DNA from: Protopterus annectens
Lineage: Eukaryota > Chordata > Ceratodontiformes > Protopteridae
Assembly (NCBI RefSeq): GCF_019279795.1
Contig: NC_056725.1
Location: 1,074,128,770-1,074,192,769, forward strand
Length of the DNA: 64,000 nt
Reading direction: 5' to 3'
In this document: positions 42,640 to 54,518 of the stretch, in pieces
Layout: every line of letters starts with the position of its first letter
Numbering within the stretch: the first letter of the stretch is position 1
Program-made: the position numbers and the translations under genes
Notes under the pieces: generated by a model
What the model was told of the DNA's origin: nothing
Databases searched by the model: none
The model's input: the letters and a program-made list of their open reading frames with translations, nothing else

Positions 42640-45245
42640 GGGCCAGGGTATTAAACACACCCAAATCCTCACATATAAACTTAAAGCCAGGAAAAGTGAA
42701 ATGCAAATTATTGCTGTGAGAGATGGTCAGGGTATCTGCATACCAACATTTGCACTATAAATCAAATTAAGTTTGACATATTTACAAAGCTATTTCAGAA
42801 TAAACTTACTGTTAACCAGAAGATAGATCCATTTTTTGCAGACATTTTCCTTCCAGCGACAACAGACTCAGTAAAAGTACAACTTAATAGACCTATCTCA
42901 CTAGACAGATTTAAGCAATCTATTTTAAGTATGGTAAAGGAGAAGGCGATTGGATCTGATGGGTTAGCTGATAAGCTCTATCATTACTATGTCCATACGC
43001 TTGGCTCAGTCTTACATAAGTTAGTCACTCAAAGAAAGAGAACTGGCAGACTTCCATTTTCTTCTAGAACTACATCTACCATCTTGAAACCTATAAAAGG
43101 ACAGTATTTGAATAATCCAGCTGGGTACAAACCCATTTCTGTCCTTCCTCTGTGATCTAAAGTGTATGTCAAAATTCTAGCTAGACATTTGCAAGTCTTT
43201 CTACCTGCCCTGATCCATTGTAATCATCAAGGTCTCATTAAAGACAGGCAAGGAGGTCCAAACTCAGTTATGCTCTATCTCAGTCTGATTCAATGGGCAA
43301 AGGTCACCACAACTCCATCACGTGCTTTACAGTTGATCTTTCCAGAATTCTTAATTCACTTGATAAGGACTTTTTGTAGGCCTCTCTTGGTATATTATTA
43401 AAAGTAACTTTATAGATAAATGCAAGCCATTATATTCAAGCCCTTATGGCAAAATCAACACAAATGGTCAAATGTTTGCACTATTCCTATTTTAAAAGGT
43501 ACCTGCCATGGCTTCCCTCACTTTGTAATGTTATTTGTACTAGCAATCAATACATTAACTGCCGTTATTCAATAAAATCACTCTAGATCAGGTATTACTT
43601 TTGCTGATGGTCCTAGACACTATTCTATGTGGTTTGTTGATGATAGGGTAATATGGATATCCAGTCCACATAATAAGCTGAAATATATATTAGAAGTACT
43701 AGAAATCTTCAAGAACCTTTCTGACCTCTGTCTTAACGAGGATAAATCAGTCCTATACCCATTAAACGGAACTTGTATAGAGGTTAAACCAGCAACAGAG
43801 GTATTAGGAATAAAAACAGGGTCTACATACAACTACACATAAATAGTCATATTGACAAGTATGTTAAAGATACTTATGGAAAATACCAAATCCCTTATAG
43901 CTGAAATTTAACAAATGCTGACAGAGTGACATCTTTTAAATCTTCTATTTCTTGCTAGAATCAATGCATTTAAGATGTTCTGTCAACTTGATGTACATGT
44001 TTATGCAGACACTTGCCTAATTTATGCACTTCCAAATACCTCAAATTCTTCAGAACCTGATGATGGGATACCTCTGGGGAAATATAATTCCCAGGAGATC
44101 TTGGTTAAAAAGAAGTTACTTTGCATTAGGGTGTTTGCAGCTCCATTACTTATTACAGCACTCTGTGGAAATAGCTCTAAATCAAATAATGCAAGCAAGG
44201 AGATCACAAACAGAAATGTGGTTTATTGCTGTGATTTTTATTATTCACTCACTCCAACCAAGTCCAAGAACTTGCAATGGTGGGAAAAGCAAAGGCCATG
44301 TTAGGCTTGAAATATGCAAAGGTAGAAAAGTATCAAGTAGGAAGCAGGGCCCTTTTTTAGGGTTATGAGACATTATATGACTTTAGAATCAATATCTCTT
44401 TGATGGCAAGCCTTTTTCCAGCTTAACTGGTTGGCTAAAGGGTATTTCATTTAGATCGATGTTGTTCTGAGAAACTTGGGTGAGTTTCTAGAATTTCAGC
44501 AACACTTACAGAATTCTAAAGGTTCAAATGCAAAATTTTGGCAGTTCCTAAAACTCAGATCTAGCTACTATGATTCATAAACATCCTAAAGGGATAATAA
44601 CTTTATTAGGCACCACTATATCTAGAATATTGGACAAATTAATATTCTGAAAAGGTGCTACTGCCGCACTTTACTGGTCAATAATAACAAGGAGGAGCAG
44701 AACAGTTTATCCTCTAAAATAAGGTGGAACTCAAGCACAGAAATAACATTAAACACCTAAGAAAACAACCATAGGCAGTGAAGAATGTTTAGTGCCATCC
44801 TTTAGCTGGCATTCACATTATAAATTGTTAGCACTGATAGCAAAATCCCACTGTTGAGAGTACATAATGGAGGTTGTATGCATAATAGCAGATGGTGGAG
44901 ATGCTCTTAAATAATGTGGATTATTTCAGCATTCTATGGAGCTGTCAGAAGATAAGTGAACCATGCACTTGAAACATTGGATAGTTTTCATGGGTGATTA
45001 GGAAAAATTTACTAGGCATTCAAAACCCAGTTGTCTTAAAATTATATCTCTTAGACTAAATGTGGCGGAAAAACAATGAATTCGAATTGTCATTCTGGTT
45101 ATGATTGCTGTTACTGATGCTAATTGAAAATGTAACTCTATAGATTTTGTCAATCATTTTGGTATTTATGAAAAGAGAGTTTGGTCTCTATTACAAAATC
45201 ATAATCAGTACACTACCTTTTATAGATTTTTGGAACATTTTTTCC
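42640..45245 (+). pseudogene. L1-e ORF2 remnant (linker, RT, C-terminal region)
   Basis: The linker reads 'SEMQIIAVRDGQGICIPTF' (about 42700). The RT has 'EKAIGSDGLADKLYHYY' (for KAPGPDG..AEFY), 'NPAGYKPISVLPL', 'VKILARHLQVFLPALIH', 'GLIKDRQGG', 'GTCHGFPHFVMLFVLAINTL' (for GTRQGCPLSPLLF) and 'MWFVDDRVIWI' (FVDD at the catalytic site). The region 43950-45240 is C-terminal, with 'LARINAFKMFCQL' still recognisable and a CX2C-like 'CMHNSRWWRC' near 44880. Many frame breaks are present. The altered RT motifs would be expected to be inactive. Confidence 0.75.
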
Positions 45246-45683
45246 AATAATTTTATTTTTCTTCTTCTCTTGTTTTGTTTGCATATTTCAATTCCAGTAA
45301 TTTTACAAGCCACAATTCAGTTTCATTGTAGTAGAGTTTTTTTTTCCAATAACATTTGTATTATTTTTTGTACAACAAATACAGGCAAGGTAAAATTTTA
45401 CATTTGGGTATATCAGTAATAGTTACATATGTAAGTCCAAACAACAGCTAACAACTAGTATTTCTAACTCTAATCACTATATACAATATCTACAAGAAGT
45501 GCTACTAAAGTCTGAGGAAGAAAAATCCAATAAACATTGTATTGATCAACTGACACATTGTACATGAGAAAATACTTAGAAATATTTGAGAGATAAAATA
45601 TTATTTGCTTAAAGTTTACTTGGGCCTTACTGAGTCCTAATCTCTGGGTAAATTGTTCCGCTATTTCTATATATTATCTAATA

Positions 45684-46249
45684 TCAAAGAATGTGGTGAA
45701 AGGGAAGTATCCAGAATTTCTGGTAGTAAGCTCTTTTATTTATATTTCTTATAATTAGTTTCTGAGAGGATATATATTTGGTTGCCATATCCCTAAATCC
45801 CTTCCAAGAAAGTTTGGTATGATCTAGCCAGTCTTTGTTTATATATAGTTTGATTAATGAGCAGAATGAGCAGAGTGTGATTAAAACATGATATTTCAAT
45901 TTGGAGAGCTTGAGATCTGAAATATGAAGGACAGCAAGTTCCCAAGTTAGGGTTGATTTTTGATAACCCATTTTTTCTAAACATACCTTTAGGGAACACC
46001 AAAGATTGTGGGAGTATTTACAGAACCGTAAGACATGCAGAAGGTCAGTGTGGGGAAAAGAACAGCATGGGCAGGATGGGGAGACTTTGAGATAGAATTT
46101 GTTCAAAATAGAAGGAGTACAATAATCATAAGTATTATTATTAATCATTAGTTGTGTATAGACAAGCTTTTTGAATGGAGATAGCTTAATAGTGGATTTG
46201 ATAGCTTTGAGTTTCTGCCCTTCTGTCAGTTCACTATCATGATGGTCCC
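45684..46249 (-). pseudogene. L1-b ORF2 C-terminal zinc region
   Basis: An open stretch of about 190 codons reads 'FKKLVYTQLMINNNTYDYCT', then 'SPSCPCCSFPHTDLLHVLRFC', a CX2C...H...C knuckle, and then 'MGYQKSTLTWELAVLH'. The same block is found in L1-c at 62047-62244, so L1-b and L1-c are the same subfamily. The upstream part of the protein continues at 50872, beyond PLE-C. Confidence 0.85.
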
Positions 46250-46265
46250 AGTAGTTAGAGTATAG
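46250..46265. repeat. Left target-site duplication of PLE-C
   Basis: AGTAGTTAGAGTATAG here and AGTATTTAGAGTATAG at 50856-50871 match in 15 of 16 positions and flank PLE-C. Both are L1-b coding sequence, and the protein reads through when one copy is removed. Confidence 0.85.
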
Positions 46266-46289
46266 ATTCAAAAACAAACAAAGAAGAGT

Positions 46290-46905
46290 CCAAACTGGCC
46301 ATGATCTTTTATTATATAAAGTAAGTGCTTTTGGGTCAAGAACCCTTCATCAAACAAACTTCACATAACCATAAGACATCTTTATATGTTAAAACAATTT
46401 TAAGATCAACCAATCACTTTTTGTGTTTAACCCACCTTTTCTTTAAGGCTGGTTTTAAAGGAACAGAGTTATTTAACCCAGGTGGGCTGTCAGCAGCCAA
46501 TTGTATAATCCAGCTTAGTTCTGCATACTCCGTATCATTGACATTGCCCCCCCCTTTTTTTTCATCTGTGCAATATGCAAAACCATAAAAACAAAAGTAT
46601 GATCTGGAAAGCTAGAAACATGCTGGGACAATGCATTATGTTTGTCCTTTTCTTTTATCTAATGGATGTCAAATCATGCAATATTCTTGTTTGTAACTTA
46701 CAATTAGTTTTTCCAACATAAAAACTCAGACATGATTTACAGCATGCCAAGTAAACCACATTCTCTGTATAGCAGTCTGCATAAAACTAAAAAGTGTATT
46801 TTTTGTTTGTAATAGGATGTACAAAGTAATGTAAACTATTCACAATTGAGCATGCCATACAATGCCTACAGGGAAAGGTTCCTGTTCGCATATATATAAT
46901 CTAGG
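46290..46905 (-). repeat. Inverted copy of the PLE-C 3' end, including GIY-YIG sequence
   Basis: This is the reverse complement of about 50166-50785. Matching landmarks include 'tggccatgatc/tggccagttt', 'acccttcatcaaac' against 'gtttgtctgatgaagggt', and the nuclease coding stretch 'VVYLACCKSCLSFY' read on the minus strand around 46760. This copy has more stops than the right-hand one. Its hammerhead-like stem GGGT/ACCC (46327-46350) is a better match than that of the right-hand copy. Confidence 0.9.
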
Positions 46906-46907
46906 TG

Positions 46908-47628
46908 TCTCATCTAAAATTTCACTGCCCATAGATGAATTGTTGAATTTTGTTGATTACCTGGAGAAAACTACAGATTTTCTCAGGTTTTCAGTAGATT
47001 ATATCTTTGAGACCATTGCTTTTTTAGATGTCACATTAAATAAAATATAACTGGCAAGCTAGATACCACTCTGCATAGGAAACAGTGCTGGAAAAATCTC
47101 TACCTAAATGCACGCAGTATGCATCCTAGGCATTCTTTTCATAACATTATGCAAGGTCAAGGACCTAGAGTCTCTCGGCTGTGTACAGATAATAATGAAT
47201 TTTACAAAGAAATAGATGCATTAAATGAACATCTCAAGGAAAAGGGATATTCAAAGGAAAATTTAGAAAAAACTAAGAATTGTATAATATCTAACAGGGT
47301 TGTTAAAGTTAGACCATGGTTTTCTGACAATAAAGAACAGCAGGGAGACACGTTGAAGTTATCTATTAAATATGATAAAAAACCCAAGGTAATGTTACGA
47401 TATAGTAACAATGTACATGAGATTTGCAACATTATTAAGCAAAACTGTAAAATACTAAAAAGTGACAATCACATGAAGGAAATCTTAGATGAGACACCTA
47501 GATTTACCTTCAAGCAAAATAGTAATATAAAAGATATGTTATACTATGAAGATTGGAGGAAGATGGGCGAAGGCTGCCAGCCTAGTAAAATTGAATTTGA
47601 TACACAATTCTATCAATTGTATAAATAA
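46908..47628 (+). pseudogene. PLE-C RT thumb and linker
   Basis: It opens with 'LLNFVDYLEKTTDFLRFSVD' and 'IAFLDVTLNK', the PLE motif that follows the RT palm. The open stretch 47119-47628 has 'MHPRHSFHNIMQGQGPRVSR' and 'LCTDNNEFYKEIDALNEHLK', the conserved PLE thumb/linker text. It ends 'QLYK' at a stop at 47628. The palm (motifs A-C) is absent, so this copy was truncated at insertion. Confidence 0.85.
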
Positions 47629-47639
47629 ATGTAAAATAC

Positions 47640-49599
47640 AGGCTTGTGTTTTTAAATGAAAGAAAACACTGTAAAATGTGAACTTCAAGATTGTTGCAAC
47701 ATTGCCTTCTGCTGTAAGGAAAATCAAGCTAAGCATTTCAAATGTGTCTTTTGAAGATGAAAAGATCTCATGAATCTCTTTGATGTTTACAAGTCGGCTC
47801 CAGTGAGTCTGGATGAAGGTTTCAGGCCCATTGTTTTAAGGTTAAAGTTAAGGGCCAGAATTTACATGTGGACGGTGCTTTATTGCTCTGGTTTCTGCTA
47901 GAGTGTATATGTGAAATGCCTTTTATTGTTGTAGTCTCCTGAGCAGGTGTTAGCTTGCTAAAAAATGCAGTTTGTGGCCTGGGAACTCCAAACTAAGTGT
48001 CAAAATGATGTAATTTGGGAGGGCCTTAAAGAGCTATTGGTTACTGTTTAAAAACTATTGTTGAGTGAGAGACTGAGAAGCATTTCGATCTTGAACATCT
48101 AACCCAACACTGCTTATGCTTTATGTATGTAAGTAGGATTATAGCACTGTATTTCATCTTAAGATTAGCTAAAGATTAGAAAGTTAGATTAAGTGTTTTT
48201 TACTTGACATCAGACCTGCCCTATTGTGTTATTTTAAGTTTCTGTGTGATCTCTGAACTCTTAGATATCTCTGTGGTGTAGTAGTATTACCTTGTGTTTT
48301 AATTATTTATTATTAAATATTTTAAAGCCTTTACCTGTGGCTGGTTTACGTAGAGATAATTTAACCTCTAAAGTACATTACATATTTACAGATTTGGCCG
48401 CCTAAGTTACTCCAAATTAAGTCTTGACTGTCTAGTCATCCTACCATTGGATTATAATATTGCACAGTAATAATTGGACACCCTTGTAAGGGCCTTTTAG
48501 TCACTGATAATTATATTAAGCTGGTGGTGGCAGTAATTACTGCTGTATAGTCTGGGTAAAGGGGCACAGCTGGAGAATCTGTGCCAGCCTTTCCCAGGAT
48601 TGTCTGTGAAATTGTATAAATACTTATCTCAAAGTGTGGGTGTGTGTCAGCTACCTGGACAGGGACACAAAACACTCTTTGGACAGAGAGGGTACTGGAG
48701 GTTAGCTTGCAAGCTAGGCGGAGATCTGGACCCTATAGCTGTGCCACTGGGAAGTCTTATTGGGGACCTGGTGAGCAAGGGAGCAACCAGCCCCAGACTG
48801 ACTGTGATCTCTGTGTGAACTTAAGGGAAATTGTACTTTACTGTACAAAGGGTACAAATCAAAAAACCCATCTAGGTATCTCAGAAAACATACATCAAGG
48901 CATGGGTTGCAAATACAAATACCAAGATGGGTGGGTTGCAGTTGAGCTGCTGAGCCATGTCAGACAGCCAGCTCAGCAAGCAAGTCGCGGTCAGATTGCG
49001 GGTCACGTGTCACAGGTCCAGTCTCCCTCACTTGTGACATCAACTACTTTCTAAAAGTACACAGGAGGACAATGGCACAGGGGTTTATGGGTGACTTGAT
49101 GACTAACAAGAAACTGATAACTGGGCCATGACACAGAAACACTTCTACAGCAACAGATCAGATAACGAAACAAACGCCAGCATAAAGGTGAGTGCTGCAC
49201 GCCAAGAATTAAAGTTAAATGCAGGGAAAACACAAGGTAACCCCTAGCTACCATATAGGTGGCAATCCACTGAGCACAGAAGAAGTCATCAGGATCTGGG
49301 GACCCAAGTTGATAGTAGCCTCGCTTTAGGACCATAGTTGAGTAGCCTTTTGTTGTACCTTCTACATTGCCCACCTAGTCAAGACCACCTGATCATGAAG
49401 AGGATCAAGGAGGAGGGATCCAGGAGGAGATCGATCTTATTCCGGTCCACTGAGTGTAACATGATTATGATTGAGTGCCCATTCGGCCACCGTCAGTAGC
49501 TGACCGACACCTGCAAAGACTCTCACCAAAAAAAGGTCCCAAAAAAAAATATTAAAGGTCTCAAAAGGGTGAAATGCCTCCCTGCTATTCAGAAGAATA
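47640..49599. other. Unidentified insert in PLE-C
   Basis: This is not PLE sequence, because the element resumes at about 50054. No coding motif is found. 48000-48420 has an LTR-like look (AT-rich with a possible poly(A) region) but no paired LTR, primer-binding site or gag/pol. It could belong with the CR1-tailed sequence up to 50053 as one composite insert. Confidence 0.5.
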
Positions 49600-50053
49600 C
49601 CACTTGCTCAGAGGTGACCCCACTTGCTCAGACCGACCTGTGCCTGACATATAAGGCCATGTCAGAGGCCAATGATGAATATGCTTCACCCTCAGAAAAT
49701 CAGATCCCTCAGACTACAAACCTTGGGGAGACTATTAAAACCTTGACACGGTTATTAATTTATGCTGGAGGACAGACAAATCATGCAGAGAGACTCCCTG
49801 TGGAAAGACAACAAAGGCAGATATGAGGGCAGAGCACCAGAAGCTGGAATCTTGACCAATGGATCTTGGAATGGATGGATAGAGATCATGATATAGGGGG
49901 GACTTCAGTGTCACTGCTTAGGCAGAGTACAGCAAATATATAGGCATAGTTTCAACAAAAAAGGGGTGGCGAAAGCCACATAACTATGGGCTAGGCTTAT
50001 AAATGCCCTTGGGCAGATAGCCTAGTATGAACCTATGAACCTATGAACCTATT
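49600..50053 (+). mobile_element. CR1-related 3' end inside PLE-C
   Basis: 'GACCTGTGCCTGACATATAA' near 49635 is similar to 'GATCTCTGCCTAACATACAA' of the CR1 fragment at 58400. The stretch 49993-50053 ends in three copies of the CTATGAAC-type octamer. Between them the match is poor, so this is a diverged or composite subfamily. Its upstream limit is unknown. No TSD is visible. Confidence 0.6.
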
Positions 50054-50528
50054 AGTTATCCTATCCTCTTCTATTTTGATTGAGCCTCCTTGATTGCTGG
50101 GCCAGGGCATGGTCGTCGCATATGCTTAGAATCTGGGTTAAAAAAACAAGAAGAAGGCAAACAGTGTTTCTTCTGCACATATAAGAACAGTAACCTTTCC
50201 CTGTAGGCATTGTATGGCATGCTCAAATGTGAATGGTTTACATTACTTTGTACATCCTATTACAAACAAAAAATACATTTTTGAGTTTTATGCAGACTGC
50301 CATACAGAGAATGTAGTTTACTTGGCATGTTGTAAATCATGCCTGAGTTTTTATGCTGGAAAAACTAATTGTAAGTTAAAAACAAGAGTATTGCATCATT
50401 TGTCATCCATTAGACAAAAGGACAAACATAATGCATTGTACCAGCATGTTTCTAGCTTTCCAGATCATACTTTTGTTTTTATAGTTTTGCATATTGCACA
50501 GATGAAAATGGGGGGGCATAGTCAATGA
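50054..50528 (+). pseudogene. PLE-C Cys-rich motif and GIY-YIG endonuclease
   Basis: After the insert the PLE text resumes with 'TFPCRHCMACSNVNGLHYF' (CX2CX2C zinc motif) and 'HPITNKKYIFEFYADCHTEN'. The nuclease core is 'VVYLACCKSCLSFYAGKTNC' with 'LKTRVLHHL' and 'HNALYQH'. The FYAGKT core has A in place of the usual I/V. The last 104 codons (50214-50528) are open, the longest intact nuclease stretch among the PLEs here. Loss of the rest of the element leaves it without an RT. Confidence 0.88.
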
Positions 50529-50707
50529 TACGGAGTATGCAGAACTAAGATGGATTATACGATTGGCTGCTGACAGCCCACCTGGGTTAAATAACTCTGT
50601 TCCTTTAAAACCAGCCTTAAAGAAAAGGCTGGTTAAACACAAAAAGTAATTGGTTGATTTTATTTTTTTTAACATATTAAGATGTCTTATGGTTATGTGA
50701 AGTTTGT

Positions 50708-50732
50708 CTGATGAAGGGTTTTTGATCCAAAA
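50708..50732 (+). ncRNA. Hammerhead-like core in the PLE-C terminal repeat
   Basis: CTGATGA (50708-50714) is followed by a four-base-pair stem GGGT/ATCC and AAAA where GAAA is expected. The G-to-A change at a core position would be expected to reduce or abolish cleavage. Its position matches the cores of PLE-A and PLE-B. Confidence 0.5.
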
Positions 50733-50855
50733 GTGCTTATGTTTTATTATAAAAAATTATGGCCAGTTTGGAATCTGCTTCTTTTGATTTTGGATCTGTT
50801 CTTACTAGACGTTGGAAAGGAGTCCTTAAGGAAAGCTAAGAGGCTTGTTTTCTGC

Positions 50856-50871
50856 AGTATTTAGAGTATAG
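50856..50871. repeat. Right target-site duplication of PLE-C
   Basis: AGTATTTAGAGTATAG, matching 46250-46265 with one difference. Confidence 0.85.
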
Positions 50872-52192
50872 CAGTAAGGATTCATACTTCTTTGATTTGA
50901 CCAGTTTGTAGGTATTAGACAGCATTTTTCTCTGGCTAGATAGATATTCAAAGAATTCTACTAGTCCAGTTATATCTTTTTTTTGGTAGACCTGTCTTTG
51001 ATTAGTGATGAAATGATCTCCCTAATCTGACGCAGAATAATAGTGTATCTATTATTCACTTTAAGAGCATTTTTTAGTTCTCCCATCAATTTCCCTATAT
51101 GTTTGTGTATATCCTAAACCACACAGTCTTTAATTAGTGGATAGTCAATGAGATTTAACCACTTATTGTTGATTTTGATGTTAGGATTCAGGTGGATGGA
51201 TTGAAGAAGAGGTAAGGCATTATCTAATTTTATGGATTTTATTAAGTCTTGGAAGATTTTTGTTTTCTGTTATAAGATATTGTTTATCTTGATATATCTA
51301 ATATTAAATGGGGCTATGAAGGGGAGGGTTTTAGAATTTATAATGAAATTGACCACGTGTTGGTGGTAAATTTTAACCCAGGATGGAGACCAAGATTCTC
51401 TATTAGTACAGAAATTTATGATTACAGTAATTCTATTAGCACATATGATCTTGTAATAGAGCTGTAGATCTTCTGGTAAGCCTAGCCCTCCTTTTTCTTT
51501 GGGATAGACCAGTTTCAAGTAACTTATTCTGACCAATTTGGAAAACCAAATAAATTTGGCGAGCTCCTTATTAATTTTCTGGAAGAATTTATTTGGTACA
51601 ACAGAATTTGATGCATTGAAGTAATAAAGTAATCTTGGTTAAATATACATCCTGAATATTGCTGCTTTAGACAGCATAGAGAGTTTTAGCTTTTGCCATC
51701 TATGGAGGTCTTGAGTGATATTGGTCCATATTTTAAGTAAGTTGTTCTGAAGCATGGATGCATGGTTGTGCTCATAAAGGACTCCTAACTATTTGAAAGA
51801 CTAAACTATTTTGTAGGGAGAGTCCGGGAAGTAATTCTCTTTGTGGTTTAAAGGGTTAATGGGAAATATGGGACATTTCTTTTCATTGATTCTGTCATTT
51901 GAAACTCTTGAGAATTCATTAATTGAAGCAACCATCTTCCCTAAGTCTGTATTAGGGTACTCAAAGTAGATATTTAGATTGTCTGTGAAGGCAGATAAGT
52001 TTACTTTAGTGTTTTAGGAACTGAGTGGAAAGTTCTTTGCAAGATGTAGAGAAAAAAGGGCCGAATGTCTAAATTAAATAAGTAAGGGGAGAGTAGGCAT
52101 CCTTGACTTGTTCCATTAAAATTTTTTATAGGATTCAATAACGTTTGGTTAATATAAAGACATGTATGTGAATTATTGTATAGGGTTTTTAT
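50872..52192 (-). pseudogene. L1-b ORF2 RT palm, thumb and connector
   Basis: From 52192 down the minus strand reads 'IKTLYNNS', 'FNGTSQGCLLSPYLFNL' (motif B), 'LSAFTDNLNIYF' (motif C, FADD changed to FTDN), 'SKAAIFRMYI', 'VYPKEKGGLGLPEDLQLYYK' (an 88-codon open stretch at 51270-51536) and the connector to 50872. The text then continues at 46249 beyond PLE-C. Loss of the second catalytic Asp and several stops make it inactive. Confidence 0.85.
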
Positions 52193-52565
52193 TTTTTATT
52201 TATTTTATTTTATTTATTTTACATTTGTTGACCTGGAAAGTCCGACTGGAATGAGGTCCATTTACAGTGGAGTCCTGGGGAGAAAAGCTCCACTATTAAA
52301 CAATATGTACAGTGGGATTTTTTACAATACAAGATATTTCATACAAGAAGAACACGATTACAGTGGTTTGTTTCAGCTAACAAAAGGACTCCATCGTAAC
52401 AATACAGTCATCAGAGACATCACATAAGACAGTATAAATAGACAATATTTTGAGCTAAGCAAGTTTAAGTGTGACCAGAGGAAGGCCCTGTATGGCAGTT
52501 TTGAGGAGTTCTTAGTATTGTAATATAGGGAAGGTAGGAAGTATTTGAGGAGAGCAGGAAAGCAT

Positions 52566-54122
52566 TTATGTGATGCAAGGACAGAGCCAGGAATGCAAGA
52601 GGTGTGATTTGAGTGATTTTTTGAAGAGTGAGATAGATGGTGCTGAGGAAATATTCTGGGGGAGATTATTCCACATTTTTGTTGTGGTCTGAGAGAAAAG
52701 AGCTTTTCCTGCAGTGTTGTTGGCATGAGTTATACGCAAAAGGGTTTTGTTGGATGAGCTGAGTGGACGGTTTGCTGAGTATTGGTTCAGTAGTTGGTTC
52801 AGGGCTGGAGTCTTGTGGGGATTCTTTAGGATGTTATAGGTGAGGACTAGTTGTTGGTAACTAATTAAATGAGGACATTCTAACCACTGTAGCTCTTTTA
52901 GAACAAGGTGATGCTGGCTTCTAAAAGCAGAGTTATTGGCGAATTTAGCAATCTTATTGTAACATGACTCTAGTTTGTTCATGTCTGTTTTCCTAATGTG
53001 GGTTAGGATTGGAGATGCATACATTAGGGTAGACAGAAGGTGGGTTTGGGCTAGGGTGACCCATGCTTGGTCTGTGTTTGTGTTTATATAGGGTTCCTAA
53101 TTTTTTATGTATTTTTTTAATGGTTTGAGAGATATGGACATCGAAGTGAAGATCCTTATCTAGTTCAATGCCAATGAGTTTTGTATGGAGGGAGGGGGAA
53201 ATTTTAGTGCCATTTTTGGAAGTGATAGTGAAGGAATGAGGTGTGGGTCTGTATTTGTTTGGGGTGAATAGGAGTAATTTGGTCTTGGGGTTAAGAATCA
53301 GTTGGATATCAGTAATCCATTTTTCAACAGAGTTGAGGGATTCCTGGGTAAGGTTTTGAAGAGTGGTTAGGGATGGGGATGAGCAGATTAAGTTGGAGTC
53401 ATCTGCGTACTGTATAAGTGATGCATGCAGTGTGGAGGTGTGTAGTCTGTTGGTGAAAATAGTGAATAGTAATGGGCCCAGTACTGAGCCTTGTGGAACA
53501 CCTATGGTGGATGATAGTAGAGGTGATAGTACTACTTGCCATTTTACTGATTGTTTCCTATCAGAGAGATAGTTTTTGAACCAAGCAGTTGTAGAGGGGG
53601 CAAAGGACATTGACGATAGAGTGTCTAGAAGTAGGTTATGTGAGACCATGTCAAATGTCTTAGAGAGATCTAAGAATATGGCAGATACAAAGTTTTTGTT
53701 ATTTCTAAGATGGTTAACCTGGTTAGTGAAAGACAGAAGAGCAGTAGTTGTACTATGGTTTGGGCGGAAGCCATGCTGAGTTGAGGGGAGGAGATTATGT
53801 AAGGTTAGGAAATGCATCACTTGGGTATGAAAACATTTTTCAAGGAGTTTGGACAGGGGGATAGGATAGCAATGGGGCAGTAGTTTGATAGCTCATAGGA
53901 GTTGCCACCTTTGTGTAGGGGGATAATATGTGATACTTTCCATAGCTGAGGGATGTAAGCTTCATTTATGGAGCAGTTAATCAGAATTGAGACAGGGTAG
54001 GCTAGGGATTCAGCTGCTAGTTTTAGGAAATTAGTGGGTAAGCCATCAGCTGCAAGAGTGGTAGGTTTTAGTTTTGAGAGTAGTTTTTTGACTATGAAGG
54101 TTGGTACTGGTGAGAGAGTAAA
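52566..54122 (-). pseudogene. LINE-D reverse transcriptase
   Basis: The first part (54122-53821) reads 'LAADGLPTNFLKLAAESLAY' and 'IPLHKGGNSYELSNY' across frame breaks. The open stretch 53820-52993 has 'HGFRPNHSTTTALLSF', 'FLDLSKTFDMVSHNLLL' (motif A), 'IGVPQGSVLGPLLFTIF' (motif B) and 'LIQYADDSNLICSS' (motif C, YADD intact). After a frame change near 53010 the C-terminus is 'KMWNNLPQNISSAPSISLFK' and 'KSLKSHLL', the usual tail of L2-like proteins. Catalytic residues are intact and decay is by frameshifts. Confidence 0.9.
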
Positions 54123-54518
54123 TCATGGTATATTATTGTGATCCTTAGTGGGGGTGAATAGAGGGTTATTGCTAGATAGCTGGGTAGAAAGTGTTATAAT
54201 AGAGTCTGTGAAGTGGTGGTTGAATTGAGTAGCTATGCTGACATTAGTGGTGTTTGTGTTGGGAGCTGGGGTGGTAGTTTTGCAGGGTTTTAGAAGGAAA
54301 TTGATAGCCTGCCAGAACTTTTGGGGGGGTTTGGAATGTTTGTTTTGGAGATTTAGGAAGTAGCTTTGTTTATCTAGCTTCATTTGTCTTTTGGCTTGAT
54401 TACGAAGTTGTTGATAGTTCTGTCTATTTAAGCTAGTGTTGTTCTTTTTCCAGATCTTCCAGGCATTATAACATATATATATATACAATAATTGAGACTT
54501 GTTAATCAATGACATCAC
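54123..54518 (-). pseudogene. LINE-D connector between endonuclease and RT
   Basis: A 131-codon open stretch reads 'KIWKKNNTSLNRQNYQQLRN' and 'KPPQKFWQAINFLLK', the conserved W-x-A-I connector of L2-like ORF2. It is in a different frame from the endonuclease upstream and ends at a stop before the RT. A short TA run precedes it. Confidence 0.75.

Larger units (their letters stand above)
40850..45245 (+). mobile_element. L1-e: degenerate L1/Tx1-like LINE
   Basis: This is a plus-strand LINE with an ORF1 remnant (40850-41560), ORF2 linker, RT (42900-43850) and C-terminal region (43950-45245). Frames change often and a 25-base A-run sits at 41797-41820. The endonuclease cannot be recognised. The 3' end merges with the 3' end of L1-b near 45250. 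It is older than the other L1 copies here by its number of breaks. Confidence 0.75.
46266..50855 (+). mobile_element. PLE-C: 5'-truncated Penelope-like element with a self-inverted end
   Basis: The element starts with a ~620-bp inverted copy of its own 3' end (46290-46905) and continues on the plus strand with the very end of the RT, linker, GIY-YIG nuclease and terminal repeat. The catalytic RT motifs are missing. A foreign insert lies between 47640 and 50053. A 16-bp TSD with one mismatch flanks it in L1-b. The arrangement fits the known tendency of PLEs to be 5' truncated and to carry inverted terminal sequence. Confidence 0.9.

Noticed and set aside
48000..48420. Possible solo LTR with a primer-binding-site-like 'ttggccgcc'
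   Set aside because: No second LTR, no gag or pol, no clear TG...CA ends and no TSD; the resemblance is too weak.
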